The notes beneath the pieces were generated by a model. It worked only from the letters and a program-made list of their open reading frames with translations, did not search any database and was not told the DNA's origin. A DNA stretch of 64,000 nucleotides from Rhodoblastus sp963727035 (GTDB lineage Bacteria > Pseudomonadota > Alphaproteobacteria > Rhizobiales > Beijerinckiaceae), in assembly GCA_963727035.1 (NCBI GenBank), contig CAVSEY010000030.1, positions 60,497 through 124,496 on the forward strand. The letters are read 5' to 3'. The stretch's first letter is position 1, and every line of letters starts with the position of its first letter. Of this stretch, positions 9,190 to 18,335 are shown piece by piece. The position numbers and the translations under genes were made by a program.

Positions 9190-10603
9190 ATGAGCAGGAT
9201 TATCCCGGTCATCATGTGCGGCGGCGTCGGGCACGCGGGTCTGGCCGGCCTCGCGCGAGACCATGCCGAAACAATTCATCCCCCTGCTCGGGAAATCCTC
9301 GACCTTTCAGGAGACCCTGCTTCGTCTCGATCCGGAGATTTTCGCGGAGCCGGTGATCGTCACCAATCACGATTACCGTTTCCTCGTTCAGGAGCAGATG
9401 GAGGAGATCGGGGTTTCCGGCGAGATCGTGCTGGAGCCGGAGCGCCGCGATTCCGCCGCCGCCGTGGCGGTCGCCTGCGAACTGGCGAGCCGGCGTTCGC
9501 CCGACGCCGTCGTCGCGGTCTTCGCCGCCGATCACGCCGTGCGCGATGTCGAGGCGTTCCGCGCGCTCTGCCGCAAGGCGGGCGAGGCGGCGGCCAAGGG
9601 GTTCATCGTCACGCTCGGGATCAAGCCCACTCATCCGGCGACGGGCTATGGCTATATCCGGCCCGGCGCGCTGGTGGTTCCTGAATCCGGCGTGGCCAAA
9701 GTCGAGGCCTTTGTCGAAAAGCCCGACGCGAAGACGGCCGAACGCTATATCGCCGACGGCTATCTCTGGAACTCCGGCAATTTCTTCTTCCGCGCCGATG
9801 TCATGCGCGGCGAATTGCAGGCCTTTCAGCCGGAAATCGCGGCCGCCGCCGAAGAGGCCTTCGCCAGGGCCGAACGCGATCTCGGCTTCCTCGCGCTCGA
9901 CGAGCAGGCGTTCGGGCGCGCGCCGAAAACCTCGATCGATTATGCGGTGATGGAGCGGACAAAGCACGCCGCGGTCATTCCCGCCGACATCGGCTGGTCC
10001 GACGTGGGCAATTGGCAGGCGGTGTGGGAGCTCTCCGAGCGCGACGAGCGCGGCAATTCGGTGCGCGGCCAGGGCGTGGCGATGGACGCGAAAAATGTCC
10101 ATATCCGCTCGGACCATGGCCTGACGGCGGTGCTGGGCGTCGATGACGTGATCGTGGTCACCACCGACGACGCCGTCCTGGTGCTGGGCGCGCAATATGG
10201 CGACAAGGTCAAGCAACTGGTCGAAGAGCTGAAGCGCCGCAAGCTCAAGGAGGCGCGGGAGCATCGCCGCGTCTATCGTCCCTGGGGCCATTACCAGTCG
10301 ATCGACGGCGGCGAGCGTCATCAGGTCAAGAGGATCGTGGTCAAGCCCGGCCATAAATTGTCGTTGCAGAAGCATTATCACCGCGCCGAACATTGGATCG
10401 TGGTGCGCGGCGCGGCCGAAGTCACCCGCGACCATGAAGTCAGGATGATCCACGAAAACGAGTCGATCTATCTGCCGATGGGCTCGGTCCATCGCCTCGT
10501 CAATCCGGGCAAGATCGATCTCGAACTGATCGAGGTCCAGACCGGCTCCTATCTCGGCGAGGACGACATCGTCCGGCTTGAAGACCTCTATCACCGCTTC
10601 TGA
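9190..10603 (+). CDS. manC: mannose-1-phosphate guanylyltransferase / mannose-6-phosphate isomerase, with one frameshift near 9229
   Basis: The main frame from 9263 gives 446 residues: a nucleotidyltransferase domain (RFLVQEQMEEIGVSGEIV, AADHAV, FVEKPDAKTAERYI, WNSGNFFF) and a C-terminal cupin domain (RPWGHYQSID, KPGHKLSLQKHYHRAEHW) that isomerises mannose 6-phosphate. Together they make GDP-mannose for polysaccharides. The conserved start lies upstream in another frame: ATG 9190 gives MSRIIPVIMCGGVG, and the next frame continues exactly with TRVWPASRETMPKQFIPL if one G of the ggg at 9229-9231 is removed. The frameshift hits the GTP-binding loop, so the gene is either inactive or the base is a sequencing error. 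ATG 9263 would lack that loop. The phosphomannomutase follows. Confidence 0.9.
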
Positions 10604-10618
10604 ATTTTTCTCCCGTCC

Positions 10619-10701
10619 CGTCATCGCCAGCGAAGCGAAGCAATCCACCTTGCCACCTTTTGAAAGACTGTTTGGATTGCTTCGCTTTGCTCGCCATGAC
10701 G
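10619..10701. repeat. long inverted repeat of the 'cgtcat..gcgaagcgaagcaatcc' type
   Basis: The left arm cgtcatcgccagcgaagcg continuing to agcaatccacct (10619-10650) pairs with a right arm (10671-10701) whose complement reads cgtcatggcgagcaaagcg and so on to caatccaaa. The arms are about 30 bases with a 20-base loop. This closely resembles a widespread bacterial dispersed repeat. It sits between manC and the phosphomannomutase gene and may fold in the message. Confidence 0.8.
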
Positions 10702-10723
10702 CTTCCGCTTAGCGAGCTGTCTC

Positions 10724-12223
10724 ATGTTCCCGAAACCCGTCGCCTCCCTCACGCCCAACACGTTCGAATATGAGCGCCTGCCGCTGGTGAAACCCACCGG
10801 CTTTCGTGAATATGACGCGCGCTGGCTGTTCGGTTCCGAGCTCAATCTCATGGGCGTGCAGGCTCTGGGCCTTGGGCTGGCGACCCTGCTGCACGAGATG
10901 GGCGTCAAGCCGCGCCTCGCCACCGGCCACGATTACCGCTCCTATTCGGCCTCGATCAAACAGGCCCTGATCTGCGGCCTGATGGCGGGCGGGGTCGAGG
11001 TGGTGGACATCGGCCTCGCTTTGTCGCCCATGGCCTATTTCGCGCAATTCGCGCTCGATTGCCCGGCGGTCGCCATGGTCACCGCCTCGCATAACGACAA
11101 CGGCTGGACCGGGGTGAAAATGGGCGCCCAGCGCCCGGTGACCTTTGGGCCGGATGAAATGGCGCAGTTGCGCGACATCGTGCTCGAAGGCCGTTTCAAG
11201 TCCCGCGCCGGCGGCGGCTATCAGTTTGTCGAGGATTTTGGGAAAACCTATCTCGACGATCTCGTCAGCCACACGAAACTCTCGCGCAAGCTGAAAGTGG
11301 TCGCGGCCTGCGGCAACGGCACGGCCGGGGCCTTCGCGCCGGCGATGCTGGAGCGGCTGGGCTGCGAGGTGATCCCGCTCGACGTGACGCCGGACTATAA
11401 TTTCCCGCACTACAATCCCAATCCCGAAGATCTCGAAATGCTGCACGCCATGGCCGACAAGGTGCGCGAGACCGGCGCCGACGTCGGCTTAGGGTTTGAC
11501 GGCGACGGCGACCGCTGCGGCGTGGTGGACAATCGCGGCGAGGAAATTTTCGCCGACAAGATCGGCGTCATGCTCGCCCGCGACCTCTCGAAACTCCATC
11601 CCGGCGCGACCTTCGTGGTCGATGTCAAATCGACCGGGCTGTTCGCCAGCGATCCGGTGCTGAAAGCCCAAGGCGTCACGGCCGATTACTGGAAGACCGG
11701 CCATTCCTATATCAAGCGCCGCGTCAGCGATCTGAACGCGCTGGCGGGCTTCGAGAAGTCCGGCCATTTCTTCTTCAACGCGCCGGTAGGGCGCGGCTAT
11801 GACGACGGTCTGCTGACGGCGGTCCATGTGCTGGAAATGCTCGACCGCAATCCGGCCATGTCGATGGCCGAGCTTTACGCCGACCTGCCGAAAACCTGGG
11901 GTTCGCCGACCATGTCGCCGCATTGCGCCGACGAGGTGAAATATGATGTCGTCGAAAAGGTCGTCGCGCATTTCCAGGCGATGCAGGAGCGGGGCGAGAA
12001 AATCATCGGCCAGCACATTTGCAGCCTCGTCACCGTCAATGGCGTGCGGGTGACTTTGGAGGACGGCACCTGGGGGCTGGTGCGCGCCTCGTCCAACAAG
12101 CCGGAACTGGTGGTGGTGGTCGAAAGCCCGGCTTCGAAGGAAAATCTCCACGCCATGTTCGAGGCGGTCGACGCGATCTTGCGCCAAAACCCCGAAGTCG
12201 GCGCCTATAACCAGACGATCTGA
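10724..12223 (+). CDS. manB: phosphomannomutase / phosphoglucomutase
   Basis: A 499-residue alpha-D-phosphohexomutase that interconverts hexose 6- and 1-phosphates. The phosphoserine loop TASHNDNGWTGVKMG is near residue 125, the metal-binding loop GFDGDGDRCG near residue 260, the sugar-binding segment AGFEKSGHFFF near residue 345, and the C-terminal phosphate-binding domain contains VRASSNKPELVVVVES. It provides mannose 1-phosphate (or glucose 1-phosphate) for the manC product upstream. The neighbouring glucan exporter fits a role in surface or periplasmic polysaccharide. Which sugar it prefers cannot be read from sequence. Confidence 0.93.
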   Translation: MFPKPVASLTPNTFEYERLPLVKPTGFREYDARWLFGSELNLMGVQALGLGLATLLHEMGVKPRLATGHDYRSYSASIKQALICGLMAGGVEVVDIGLALSPMAYFAQFALDCPAVAMVTASHNDNGWTGVKMGAQRPVTFGPDEMAQLRDIVLEGRFKSRAGGGYQFVEDFGKTYLDDLVSHTKLSRKLKVVAACGNGTAGAFAPAMLERLGCEVIPLDVTPDYNFPHYNPNPEDLEMLHAMADKVRETGADVGLGFDGDGDRCGVVDNRGEEIFADKIGVMLARDLSKLHPGATFVVDVKSTGLFASDPVLKAQGVTADYWKTGHSYIKRRVSDLNALAGFEKSGHFFFNAPVGRGYDDGLLTAVHVLEMLDRNPAMSMAELYADLPKTWGSPTMSPHCADEVKYDVVEKVVAHFQAMQERGEKIIGQHICSLVTVNGVRVTLEDGTWGLVRASSNKPELVVVVESPASKENLHAMFEAVDAILRQNPEVGAYNQTI

Positions 12224-12244
12224 TCCGGCATGCGGAAGCGCGGC

Positions 12245-14014
12245 ATGACGATTTTCAAAATTTACGGCCGAGTGCTCGCCCTGCTCGCGCCGGAGCGCCG
12301 CCTCGCCATCTTTCTGGTTTTCGCCAATCTGGCGCTGGCCGGCGCCCAGTTCGTCGAGCCGGTGCTGTTTGGCCGGATCATCGATCGGATGACCCAGGCC
12401 CAGGTGCATGCGCGCGCGTTGACCTGGGGCGAACTCACGCCTTTGATGGGCGCCTGGGTCGGATTCGGCCTGTTTTCCATCGTCGCCGCGGTCGCTGTCG
12501 CCTTGCACGCCGACCGCCTGTCGCACCGCCGCCGTCTCGCGGCGATGGCGGGCTTTTTCGATCATCTGCTCGAATTGCCGTTGAGTTTCCACAGCGGGAC
12601 CCATTCGGGGCGCCTGCTGAAAATCATGCTCGACGGCGCCAGCGGCATGTTCGGCGTCTGGCTGTCCTTCTTCCGCGAGAATTGCGCCTCGATCGCCATG
12701 CTTTTCGTCCTGCTGCCGGCGACCCTGTTCGTCAATTGGCGTCTGGGTCTGGTGCTGGTGGTTCTGGTCGCCTTTTTCGGCGTCCTGACCACTGCTGTTT
12801 TGCGCCGCACCCAAGGGCTTCAGGCGCGGGTCGAGGTGTTCAACGCCGAACTGGCCGAACGGGCCTCCGACGCGCTGGGCAATGTGCCGGTCATCCAGTC
12901 CTTCACCCGGATCGAGCGCGAATCGCGCAGCGTGCGGCGGATCATCGACCGGGTTCTGGCGGCGCAGCTTCCGGTCCTGTCGTGGTGGGCGCTGGCGGCG
13001 GTGGCGACCCGCGCCTCGGCGACCTTGAGCCTGCTCGCCATTTTCGTCATCGGCGTCGGGCTGCATCTCCACCATCTGGCGACCATCGGCGTGATCGTCA
13101 CTTTCATGAATTTCGCCACCCTTCTGATCGGGCGGCTGGAGCAGGTGGTCAATTTCTCCAATTACCTGCTGATGCACGCGCCCAAGATCGACAATTTCTT
13201 CGAGGTCATGGACATTGCGCCGGATGTCGGCGACCGTCCGGGCGCCGTCGATCCCGGCCGGCTGACCGGCGAAGTGGTCTTCGACCACGTTGCTTTCGCC
13301 TATGACGAGCGGCGCAAGGCGGTGGACGACGTGAGTTTTGTGGTCAAGCCCGGCGAGACCGTCGCTTTGGTGGGGGCGACCGGCTCGGGCAAATCGACCA
13401 CGCTCAGCCTGCTGCACCGGGCTTTCGATCCGCAGGGCGGCGCGATCCGCATCGACGGGACCGACATTCGCGATCTTCAGCTGAGCGCCTTGCGGCGCAA
13501 TATCGGGGTCGTCTTTCAGGAGCCGATGCTGTTCGCGCGCTCGATCGAGGAAAACCTGCGCGTCGGCAAGGTCGGCGCCAGCACGGACGAAATCAATCTG
13601 GCGCTGGAGCGCGCGCAGGCGGCGGATTTCGTGTCGCGCCAGCGCAACGGGATCAGGACCATGGTCGGCGAGCGCGGGCGCACGCTTTCGGGCGGCGAGC
13701 GCCAGCGCCTTTCGATCGCGCGCGCGCTGCTCAAAGACCCGCCGATCATGATTTTCGACGAGGCGACGGCGGCGCTCGACGCCGCGACGGAAAAGCAGCT
13801 ACAGGCGGCGCTGAACGCCGCGACCAGGGGCCGCACCACTTTCGTCATCGCCCATCGGCTGGCGACCATTCGCGGCGTCGACCGCATTTTCGTCTTCGAT
13901 CAGGGCAGGATCGTCGAACAGGGCTCGTTCGAGCAACTGGTGGCGCAGAACGGCCGTTTCGCCGCTTTGGCGCGGGCGCAATTCATGGCGGGGGAGAACA
14001 AGGCGGAGGCGTGA
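12245..14014 (+). CDS. ndvA: NdvA/ChvA-type ABC exporter of cyclic beta-1,2-glucan
   Basis: A fused permease-ATPase of about 589 residues with six membrane segments (residues 1-310) and a C-terminal ATPase. Walker A GATGSGKST, signature LSGGERQRLSIARALL and Walker B IMIFDEATAALDA are intact. The whole protein, including MTIFKIYGRVLALLAPERRLA and VNFSNYLLMHAPKIDNFFEVMD, looks like NdvA/ChvA, which exports beta-1,2-glucan to the periplasm. An ATG at 12230 lies in frame, but ATG 12245 has GGAAG upstream and matches the family start. No glucan synthase (ndvB) is in the window. The preceding mutase is 21 bases away, so the two are likely co-transcribed. Confidence 0.88.
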   Translation: MTIFKIYGRVLALLAPERRLAIFLVFANLALAGAQFVEPVLFGRIIDRMTQAQVHARALTWGELTPLMGAWVGFGLFSIVAAVAVALHADRLSHRRRLAAMAGFFDHLLELPLSFHSGTHSGRLLKIMLDGASGMFGVWLSFFRENCASIAMLFVLLPATLFVNWRLGLVLVVLVAFFGVLTTAVLRRTQGLQARVEVFNAELAERASDALGNVPVIQSFTRIERESRSVRRIIDRVLAAQLPVLSWWALAAVATRASATLSLLAIFVIGVGLHLHHLATIGVIVTFMNFATLLIGRLEQVVNFSNYLLMHAPKIDNFFEVMDIAPDVGDRPGAVDPGRLTGEVVFDHVAFAYDERRKAVDDVSFVVKPGETVALVGATGSGKSTTLSLLHRAFDPQGGAIRIDGTDIRDLQLSALRRNIGVVFQEPMLFARSIEENLRVGKVGASTDEINLALERAQAADFVSRQRNGIRTMVGERGRTLSGGERQRLSIARALLKDPPIMIFDEATAALDAATEKQLQAALNAATRGRTTFVIAHRLATIRGVDRIFVFDQGRIVEQGSFEQLVAQNGRFAALARAQFMAGENKAEA

Positions 14015-14018
14015 GTTC

Positions 14019-15326
14019 TCACCCCTCCGCCTTCGGCTCAGGCGTAAGCCGCAAAAGAGTGATCCGGTTGCGGTGCTTGCGCAGAACCTCGAAGCGGAAG
14101 CCATGAAAAGTGAATTTCTGGCCCTGTTCGGGAATGGCGCGGGCTTCGTGGATCACGAGGCCGGCTATGGTGGTGGCTTCCTCGTCCGGCAAGTCCCAGG
14201 CCATGACCCGGTTGAGGTCGCGGATGGGCGCCGAGCCTTCCACGATCACCGAGCCGTCGACCTGCCGGCGCACGCCGACGAAGGCGACATCGTGCTCGTC
14301 GCGGATGTCGCCGACGATTTCCTCCAGAATGTCTTCCAGCGTCACCATGCCCTGCACGTCGCCATATTCATCCACGACCAGAGCGGAATGGGTCTTGCGC
14401 TTGCGGAAGGCCTGAAGCTGGGCTTCGAGCGAGGTGGTTTCCGGCACGAACCACGGCTCGTGCAGGATCGGCTGGAGCTGGATTTTCGACGCGTCGCCAT
14501 TGGCGTCGCTCAAGGCGCGCAGCAGGTCCTTGGCGTGCAGGACGCCGACGATATTGTCGGGGGTCTCGCGCCACAAGGGCAAACGGGTAAAAGGCAAGGC
14601 GACGACTTCGCGCACGATGTCGGCGACCGGCGCATCGGCGTCGAGCGCGATCATTTTGGTGCGATGGACCATGACGTCGGAGACAGTCAACTCCTTGAGG
14701 TCGAGCAGGCCGCCGAACATGTCGCGGGCGGCGCGGGCGACGCCGCCTTCCTTGTGCATCAGGTCGACCGCGCTTTTCAGCTCCTCTTCCGGCGAAAGCA
14801 GAGGATGTTTCTCGTCGAGCCGCAGGCCGAACAGATAAAGCGCGCCGCGCACGAGGCGCTCCACCAGGAACAGGAAGGGGCCGAAAATCGTGACGAAAAA
14901 GGCGACGACCCGCGCCACGATCAGCGACGTGCGGTCGGGATAATTGATCGCCACCGTCTTGGGCAGCACTTCCGCGAAAACCAGCAGCAGCACGGTCATC
15001 GCGGCGGTGGCGTAGATCGCGCCGCGCTCGCCGACCATCGCCACCAGAACGGTCGTGAGCAAAGCCGAGGCGCCGATGTTGAACAAGGTGTTGCCGAGCA
15101 GCATGGCGCCGATCAGCCGGTCGCGCCCCGCGAGCAGGCGGTTGACGATGGCCGCGCGCGGGTCGCCCTGCTTTTCCAGCGCATGCATGCGCGCGCGCGA
15201 GGCGGCGGTCATCGCGGTTTCGGAGCCGGAAAACAGCGCCGAAAGCAGAATGAAGACCACGAGGATCGCGCCGGCGACCCAGAGGTTAACGAACGAAGCT
15301 CCGCCCCCGCCGTGCATGGCTTTCAA
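14019..15326 (-). CDS. CNNM/CBS-domain membrane protein (CorC/TlyC-like, 'hemolysin family')
   Basis: The 435-residue protein has an N-terminal CNNM transmembrane domain (residues about 10-190, with SALFSGSETAMTAASRARMHAL and EVLPKTVAINYPDR), two CBS domains (MVHRTKMIALDADAP; SALVVDEYGDVQGMVTLEDILEEIVGDI) and a C-terminal CorC/HlyC transporter-associated domain (GSAPIRDLNRVMAWDLPDEEATTIAGLV). The family is linked to magnesium or cobalt export; the hemolysin name is historical. The start could also be nine bases later. It overlaps the 3' end of aroKB by four bases, so it is likely its operon partner. Confidence 0.92.
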   Translation of the reverse strand: MKAMHGGGGASFVNLWVAGAILVVFILLSALFSGSETAMTAASRARMHALEKQGDPRAAIVNRLLAGRDRLIGAMLLGNTLFNIGASALLTTVLVAMVGERGAIYATAAMTVLLLVFAEVLPKTVAINYPDRTSLIVARVVAFFVTIFGPFLFLVERLVRGALYLFGLRLDEKHPLLSPEEELKSAVDLMHKEGGVARAARDMFGGLLDLKELTVSDVMVHRTKMIALDADAPVADIVREVVALPFTRLPLWRETPDNIVGVLHAKDLLRALSDANGDASKIQLQPILHEPWFVPETTSLEAQLQAFRKRKTHSALVVDEYGDVQGMVTLEDILEEIVGDIRDEHDVAFVGVRRQVDGSVIVEGSAPIRDLNRVMAWDLPDEEATTIAGLVIHEARAIPEQGQKFTFHGFRFEVLRKHRNRITLLRLTPEPKAEG

Positions 15327-17092
15327 GCTCCGGCGCGCAACTCGTCTTCGAGGAAGGCGCGCACGGCCTCCGCCTCGACATTCCTGGCGATGAAGCTGGC
15401 GCCGATGTCGCGGGCCAGGATGAAGGTCAAGGCGCCGCGCTTCACCTTCTTGTCCTGGCTCATGGCCTCGACGACTTCCCCGGCGGTCGCGTTCCAGCCG
15501 GCGATGTCGCGGATGCGGCTCGGCAGGCCGACCGCGCGCAGATGCGACTCGACGCGCTCGGCGGCCGCGGCCGGGCAGAGCCCGGCGCGGACCGAATAGC
15601 GGAAGGCGCAGGCCATGCCGATGGCGACGCCCTCGCCATGGACGAGGCGCCCGCTGTCATAGGCGACGAGCTTTTCCAGCGCATGGCCGAACGTGTGGCC
15701 CAGATTGAGCAGGGCGCGGTCGCCCTGTTCCGTCTCGTCGCGGGCGACCACGGCGGCCTTGGATTCGCAGCTCACCGCAATGGCGTGGCTCAGCTCCGGC
15801 CCGTGCGCGAACAAAGCCTGCCAGTGCTTTTCCAGCCAGGCGAAGAAATCCGGCCGGTCGATCAGGCCATATTTGACGACTTCGGCATAGCCGGCGGCGA
15901 ATTCGCGCGGCGACAAAGTGGCGAGGCTGTCGGTGTCGGCCAGCACCAGCGCCGGCTGGTGGAAGGCGCCGATCAGGTTCTTGCCCTGGCGGGAATTGAT
16001 GCCGGTCTTGCCGCCGACGCTCGAATCGACCTGCGAGAGCAAGGTCGTCGGAATCTGCACGAAGCCCATGCCGCGGCGCAGGCTCGCGGCGACGAAGCCG
16101 GTGAGGTCGCCGATGACGCCGCCGCCGAGCGCGATCAGGAAATCGCCGCGCTCCATCTTCGCCGCCAGCGCCGCCTCGCAGAGCTGCTCGTAATGGGCGT
16201 AATCTTTTGTCGTTTCGCCGGCCGGCAGCACGATCTGGCCATGGCGGACGTTCGCCGCGTCGAGACTGGCCTGAAGGGGGGCGAGCCACAGCGGCGCGAC
16301 ATTGGAATCGGTGACGATGAAGGCGCCGGCGCCGGGCGCGAGCCGGGCGATCCGCTCGCCGGCATGCGCGATCAGCGCGGGTCCGATCAATATGTCATAG
16401 GAACGATCGCCCAGGGCGACGTGGACGCCGGTGGAGGCGGGGGGGAGAGCGTGAGCGGTCATTTCGGGCGAAAAATCTCCTTGTCTGGCCAAAAAAGCTT
16501 CGAGGGCGGCGAGGATTTCCTCGATGATGACCTCGTGGGGCGCGTCGCGCGACGAAATGGCGAGATCGGCCTCGGCGTAGATCGGATAGCGTTCCTCGAT
16601 CAGCCGCCGCATCACGCCTTCCGGGTCGGGGCCGTGAAGCAGCGGGCGGGTCGGCCGCTTGCGCACCCGGCGCATCAGAATTTCGAAATCGGCCTTGAGC
16701 CAGATCGAGACGGCGCGGTCGCGGATCAGGCCGCGCGTCGCGGACTGGATGAAGGAGCCGCCGCCGGTGGCGATGACCCGCTCGCCCTCGCCGATCAGCC
16801 GGGCGAGCACGCGACGCTCGCCGTCGCGGAAATAGGCTTCGCCATGATGAGCGAAGATTTCCGTGACGGTCAGGCGATGAGCGGCTTCGATTTCGTGATC
16901 CGAATCGACGAAGGTCAGGCCGAGCCTGTGCGCCAGCCTCCTGCCGATCGCCGTCTTGCCCGAGCCCATCATGCCGACGAGGACCAGGGGGCGGCCGGCC
17001 AGACGGTCGACGATCGCCTGCGCGCGCTGGTCGCGCGGCGCGGGCGCCTCCTCCGGCTGATGAACGATAGCTTGATCCCACATGATCGGCAT
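15323..17092 (-). CDS. aroKB: bifunctional shikimate kinase / 3-dehydroquinate synthase (AroK-AroB fusion)
   Basis: A single 589-residue frame carries two shikimate-pathway enzymes. Residues about 30-200 are shikimate kinase (P-loop GMMGSGKTAIGRRLA, DSDHEIE, VIATGGGSF). Residues about 220-589 are 3-dehydroquinate synthase (LPAGETTKDYAHYE, GGGVIGDLTGFVAASLRRG, PTTLLSQVDSSVGGKTGIN, NLGHTFGHALE with the metal-binding histidines). Most bacteria encode these separately, often side by side. A methionine at residue 211 (position 16462) in the linker could allow a separate AroB product. GMMGSGK is intact, so both activities look possible. The start may be 17092 or 17083. Confidence 0.94.
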   Translation of the reverse strand: MPIMWDQAIVHQPEEAPAPRDQRAQAIVDRLAGRPLVLVGMMGSGKTAIGRRLAHRLGLTFVDSDHEIEAAHRLTVTEIFAHHGEAYFRDGERRVLARLIGEGERVIATGGGSFIQSATRGLIRDRAVSIWLKADFEILMRRVRKRPTRPLLHGPDPEGVMRRLIEERYPIYAEADLAISSRDAPHEVIIEEILAALEAFLARQGDFSPEMTAHALPPASTGVHVALGDRSYDILIGPALIAHAGERIARLAPGAGAFIVTDSNVAPLWLAPLQASLDAANVRHGQIVLPAGETTKDYAHYEQLCEAALAAKMERGDFLIALGGGVIGDLTGFVAASLRRGMGFVQIPTTLLSQVDSSVGGKTGINSRQGKNLIGAFHQPALVLADTDSLATLSPREFAAGYAEVVKYGLIDRPDFFAWLEKHWQALFAHGPELSHAIAVSCESKAAVVARDETEQGDRALLNLGHTFGHALEKLVAYDSGRLVHGEGVAIGMACAFRYSVRAGLCPAAAAERVESHLRAVGLPSRIRDIAGWNATAGEVVEAMSQDKKVKRGALTFILARDIGASFIARNVEAEAVRAFLEDELRAGA

Positions 17093-17186
17093 GTACTATC
17101 ATGTCGCGCGCGCAAATTGTATCTGGCTTTCGGCTTGCCGGTCCGGAGCGCACGCAAGAGCCCGATCCGGCGGCGCGGAGAGATGC

Positions 17187-17330
17187 ATGCCCAGCCTGTT
17201 GCGCTTTGTCCTGGTCGTCGGCCTTCTGGCGGGCGCGGCTTTTATCGGCATGGCGGCCCTGGTCGCCTTCGTCGAGCCGCAGCCGCGCGAAATGAGCCAG
17301 CCCCTTGCGGCGGACGTTCTCAACAAATGA
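17187..17330 (+). CDS. small single-span membrane protein, unknown function
   Basis: The 47-residue frame starts MPSLLRFVLVVGLLAGAAF, has one strong hydrophobic helix, then the segment FVEPQPREMSQPL, and ends DVLNK. GGAGAG precedes the ATG at 17187. It is divergent from aroKB and 13 bases ahead of xerD. I recall similar tiny proteins with a VEP.PREM segment between aroK/aroB and xerD in Rhizobiales, so I take it as a real conserved gene. The role is unknown. Confidence 0.65.
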   Translation: MPSLLRFVLVVGLLAGAAFIGMAALVAFVEPQPREMSQPLAADVLNK

Positions 17331-17343
17331 CGGATGGCGGCAC

Positions 17344-18318
17344 ATGACGGGCTCCGCCGGCTGGGCCTCGGGCTCTGCGGTGAAGGATTTTCTCGCCATG
17401 CTCTCCGCCGAGCGCGGCGCCGCCAAAAACACGCTCGACGCCTATGCCCGCGACCTCGGCGATTATCTGCTGGCCCTCGCCCGGCGCAAGCGCGATCCTT
17501 TCAGCGCAACCCCCCAGGACATCCAGGATTATCTCGCCGATCTCGCCGGGGCCGGGCTCAAGCCGACCTCCTCGGCGCGCAAATTGTCCGCGATCCGCCA
17601 GTTTCATCGTTTCCTTTCGACCGAGGAGCGCCGGCCTGACGATCCCGCGGTTCTGCTCGAAGGTCCGCGCCAGGGCCGGCGCCTGCCCAAAATCCTCTCG
17701 GTCGAGGAAGTGGACGCGATTCTGCGGGTCTGCCGCGAGGGGCTCGACGATCCGGCGCGGCCGGCCGAAGAACGGCTGAAGGCGCGGCGCGCCGTCTGTC
17801 TGGTCGAAGTGCTCTACGCCTCGGGGCTGCGCGTCTCGGAACTGATCGCCCTGCCTTTGGTCGCGGCGAAACAGGCCGAAAGAACGCCTCAGCAGGGCGG
17901 CGGCTTTCTGACCATCAAAGGCAAGGGCGGGCGCGAGCGGCTGGCGCCCCTTACCGGGCCGGCCCGCGAGGCGATCGCCGCCTATCGCCGCCAATTGCTT
18001 GAGCTTCATCCCGAGGCGGCGAAACAGAAATGGCTGTTTCCTTCGATCGGCGAGAGCGGCCATCTGACCCGCCAGGTCTTCGCGCGGGAGTTGAAATTCC
18101 TGGCCGTCGCCGCCGGCGTCTCGCCCCAGCGCGTCAGCCCGCATGTCCTGCGCCACGCCTTCGCCAGCCACCTGCTGCAAAACGGCGCCGATCTGCGCAT
18201 CGTCCAGGAATTGCTGGGACACGCCGATATCGCGACGACGCAGATCTATACCCATGTGCTGGACGAGCGCCTGAAAGCCATGGTGCGCGACCTTCATCCG
18301 CTCAACGACGAGGAGTGA
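17344..18318 (+). CDS. xerD: site-specific tyrosine recombinase XerD
   Basis: The 324-residue protein has an N-terminal SAM-like core-binding domain (FLAMLSAERGAAKNTLDAYARDL) and a C-terminal catalytic domain with all conserved residues: Arg in LYASGLRVSELIAL, Lys in IKGKGGRERL, the HxxR box HVLRHAFASHLL, His in GHADIATTQIYTHV, and Tyr within the same segment. With XerC it resolves chromosome dimers at dif near the division septum. The frame reaches a TTG at 17305, but ATG 17344 has GGATGG upstream and gives the usual length. Confidence 0.95.
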   Translation: MTGSAGWASGSAVKDFLAMLSAERGAAKNTLDAYARDLGDYLLALARRKRDPFSATPQDIQDYLADLAGAGLKPTSSARKLSAIRQFHRFLSTEERRPDDPAVLLEGPRQGRRLPKILSVEEVDAILRVCREGLDDPARPAEERLKARRAVCLVEVLYASGLRVSELIALPLVAAKQAERTPQQGGGFLTIKGKGGRERLAPLTGPAREAIAAYRRQLLELHPEAAKQKWLFPSIGESGHLTRQVFARELKFLAVAAGVSPQRVSPHVLRHAFASHLLQNGADLRIVQELLGHADIATTQIYTHVLDERLKAMVRDLHPLNDEE

Positions 18319-18335
18319 ATGGGGCGCTCGGCGGC

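Noticed and set aside
11489..13417. 642-residue minus-strand frame over the mutase and exporter genes
   Set aside because: It spans two real genes and has shadow composition.
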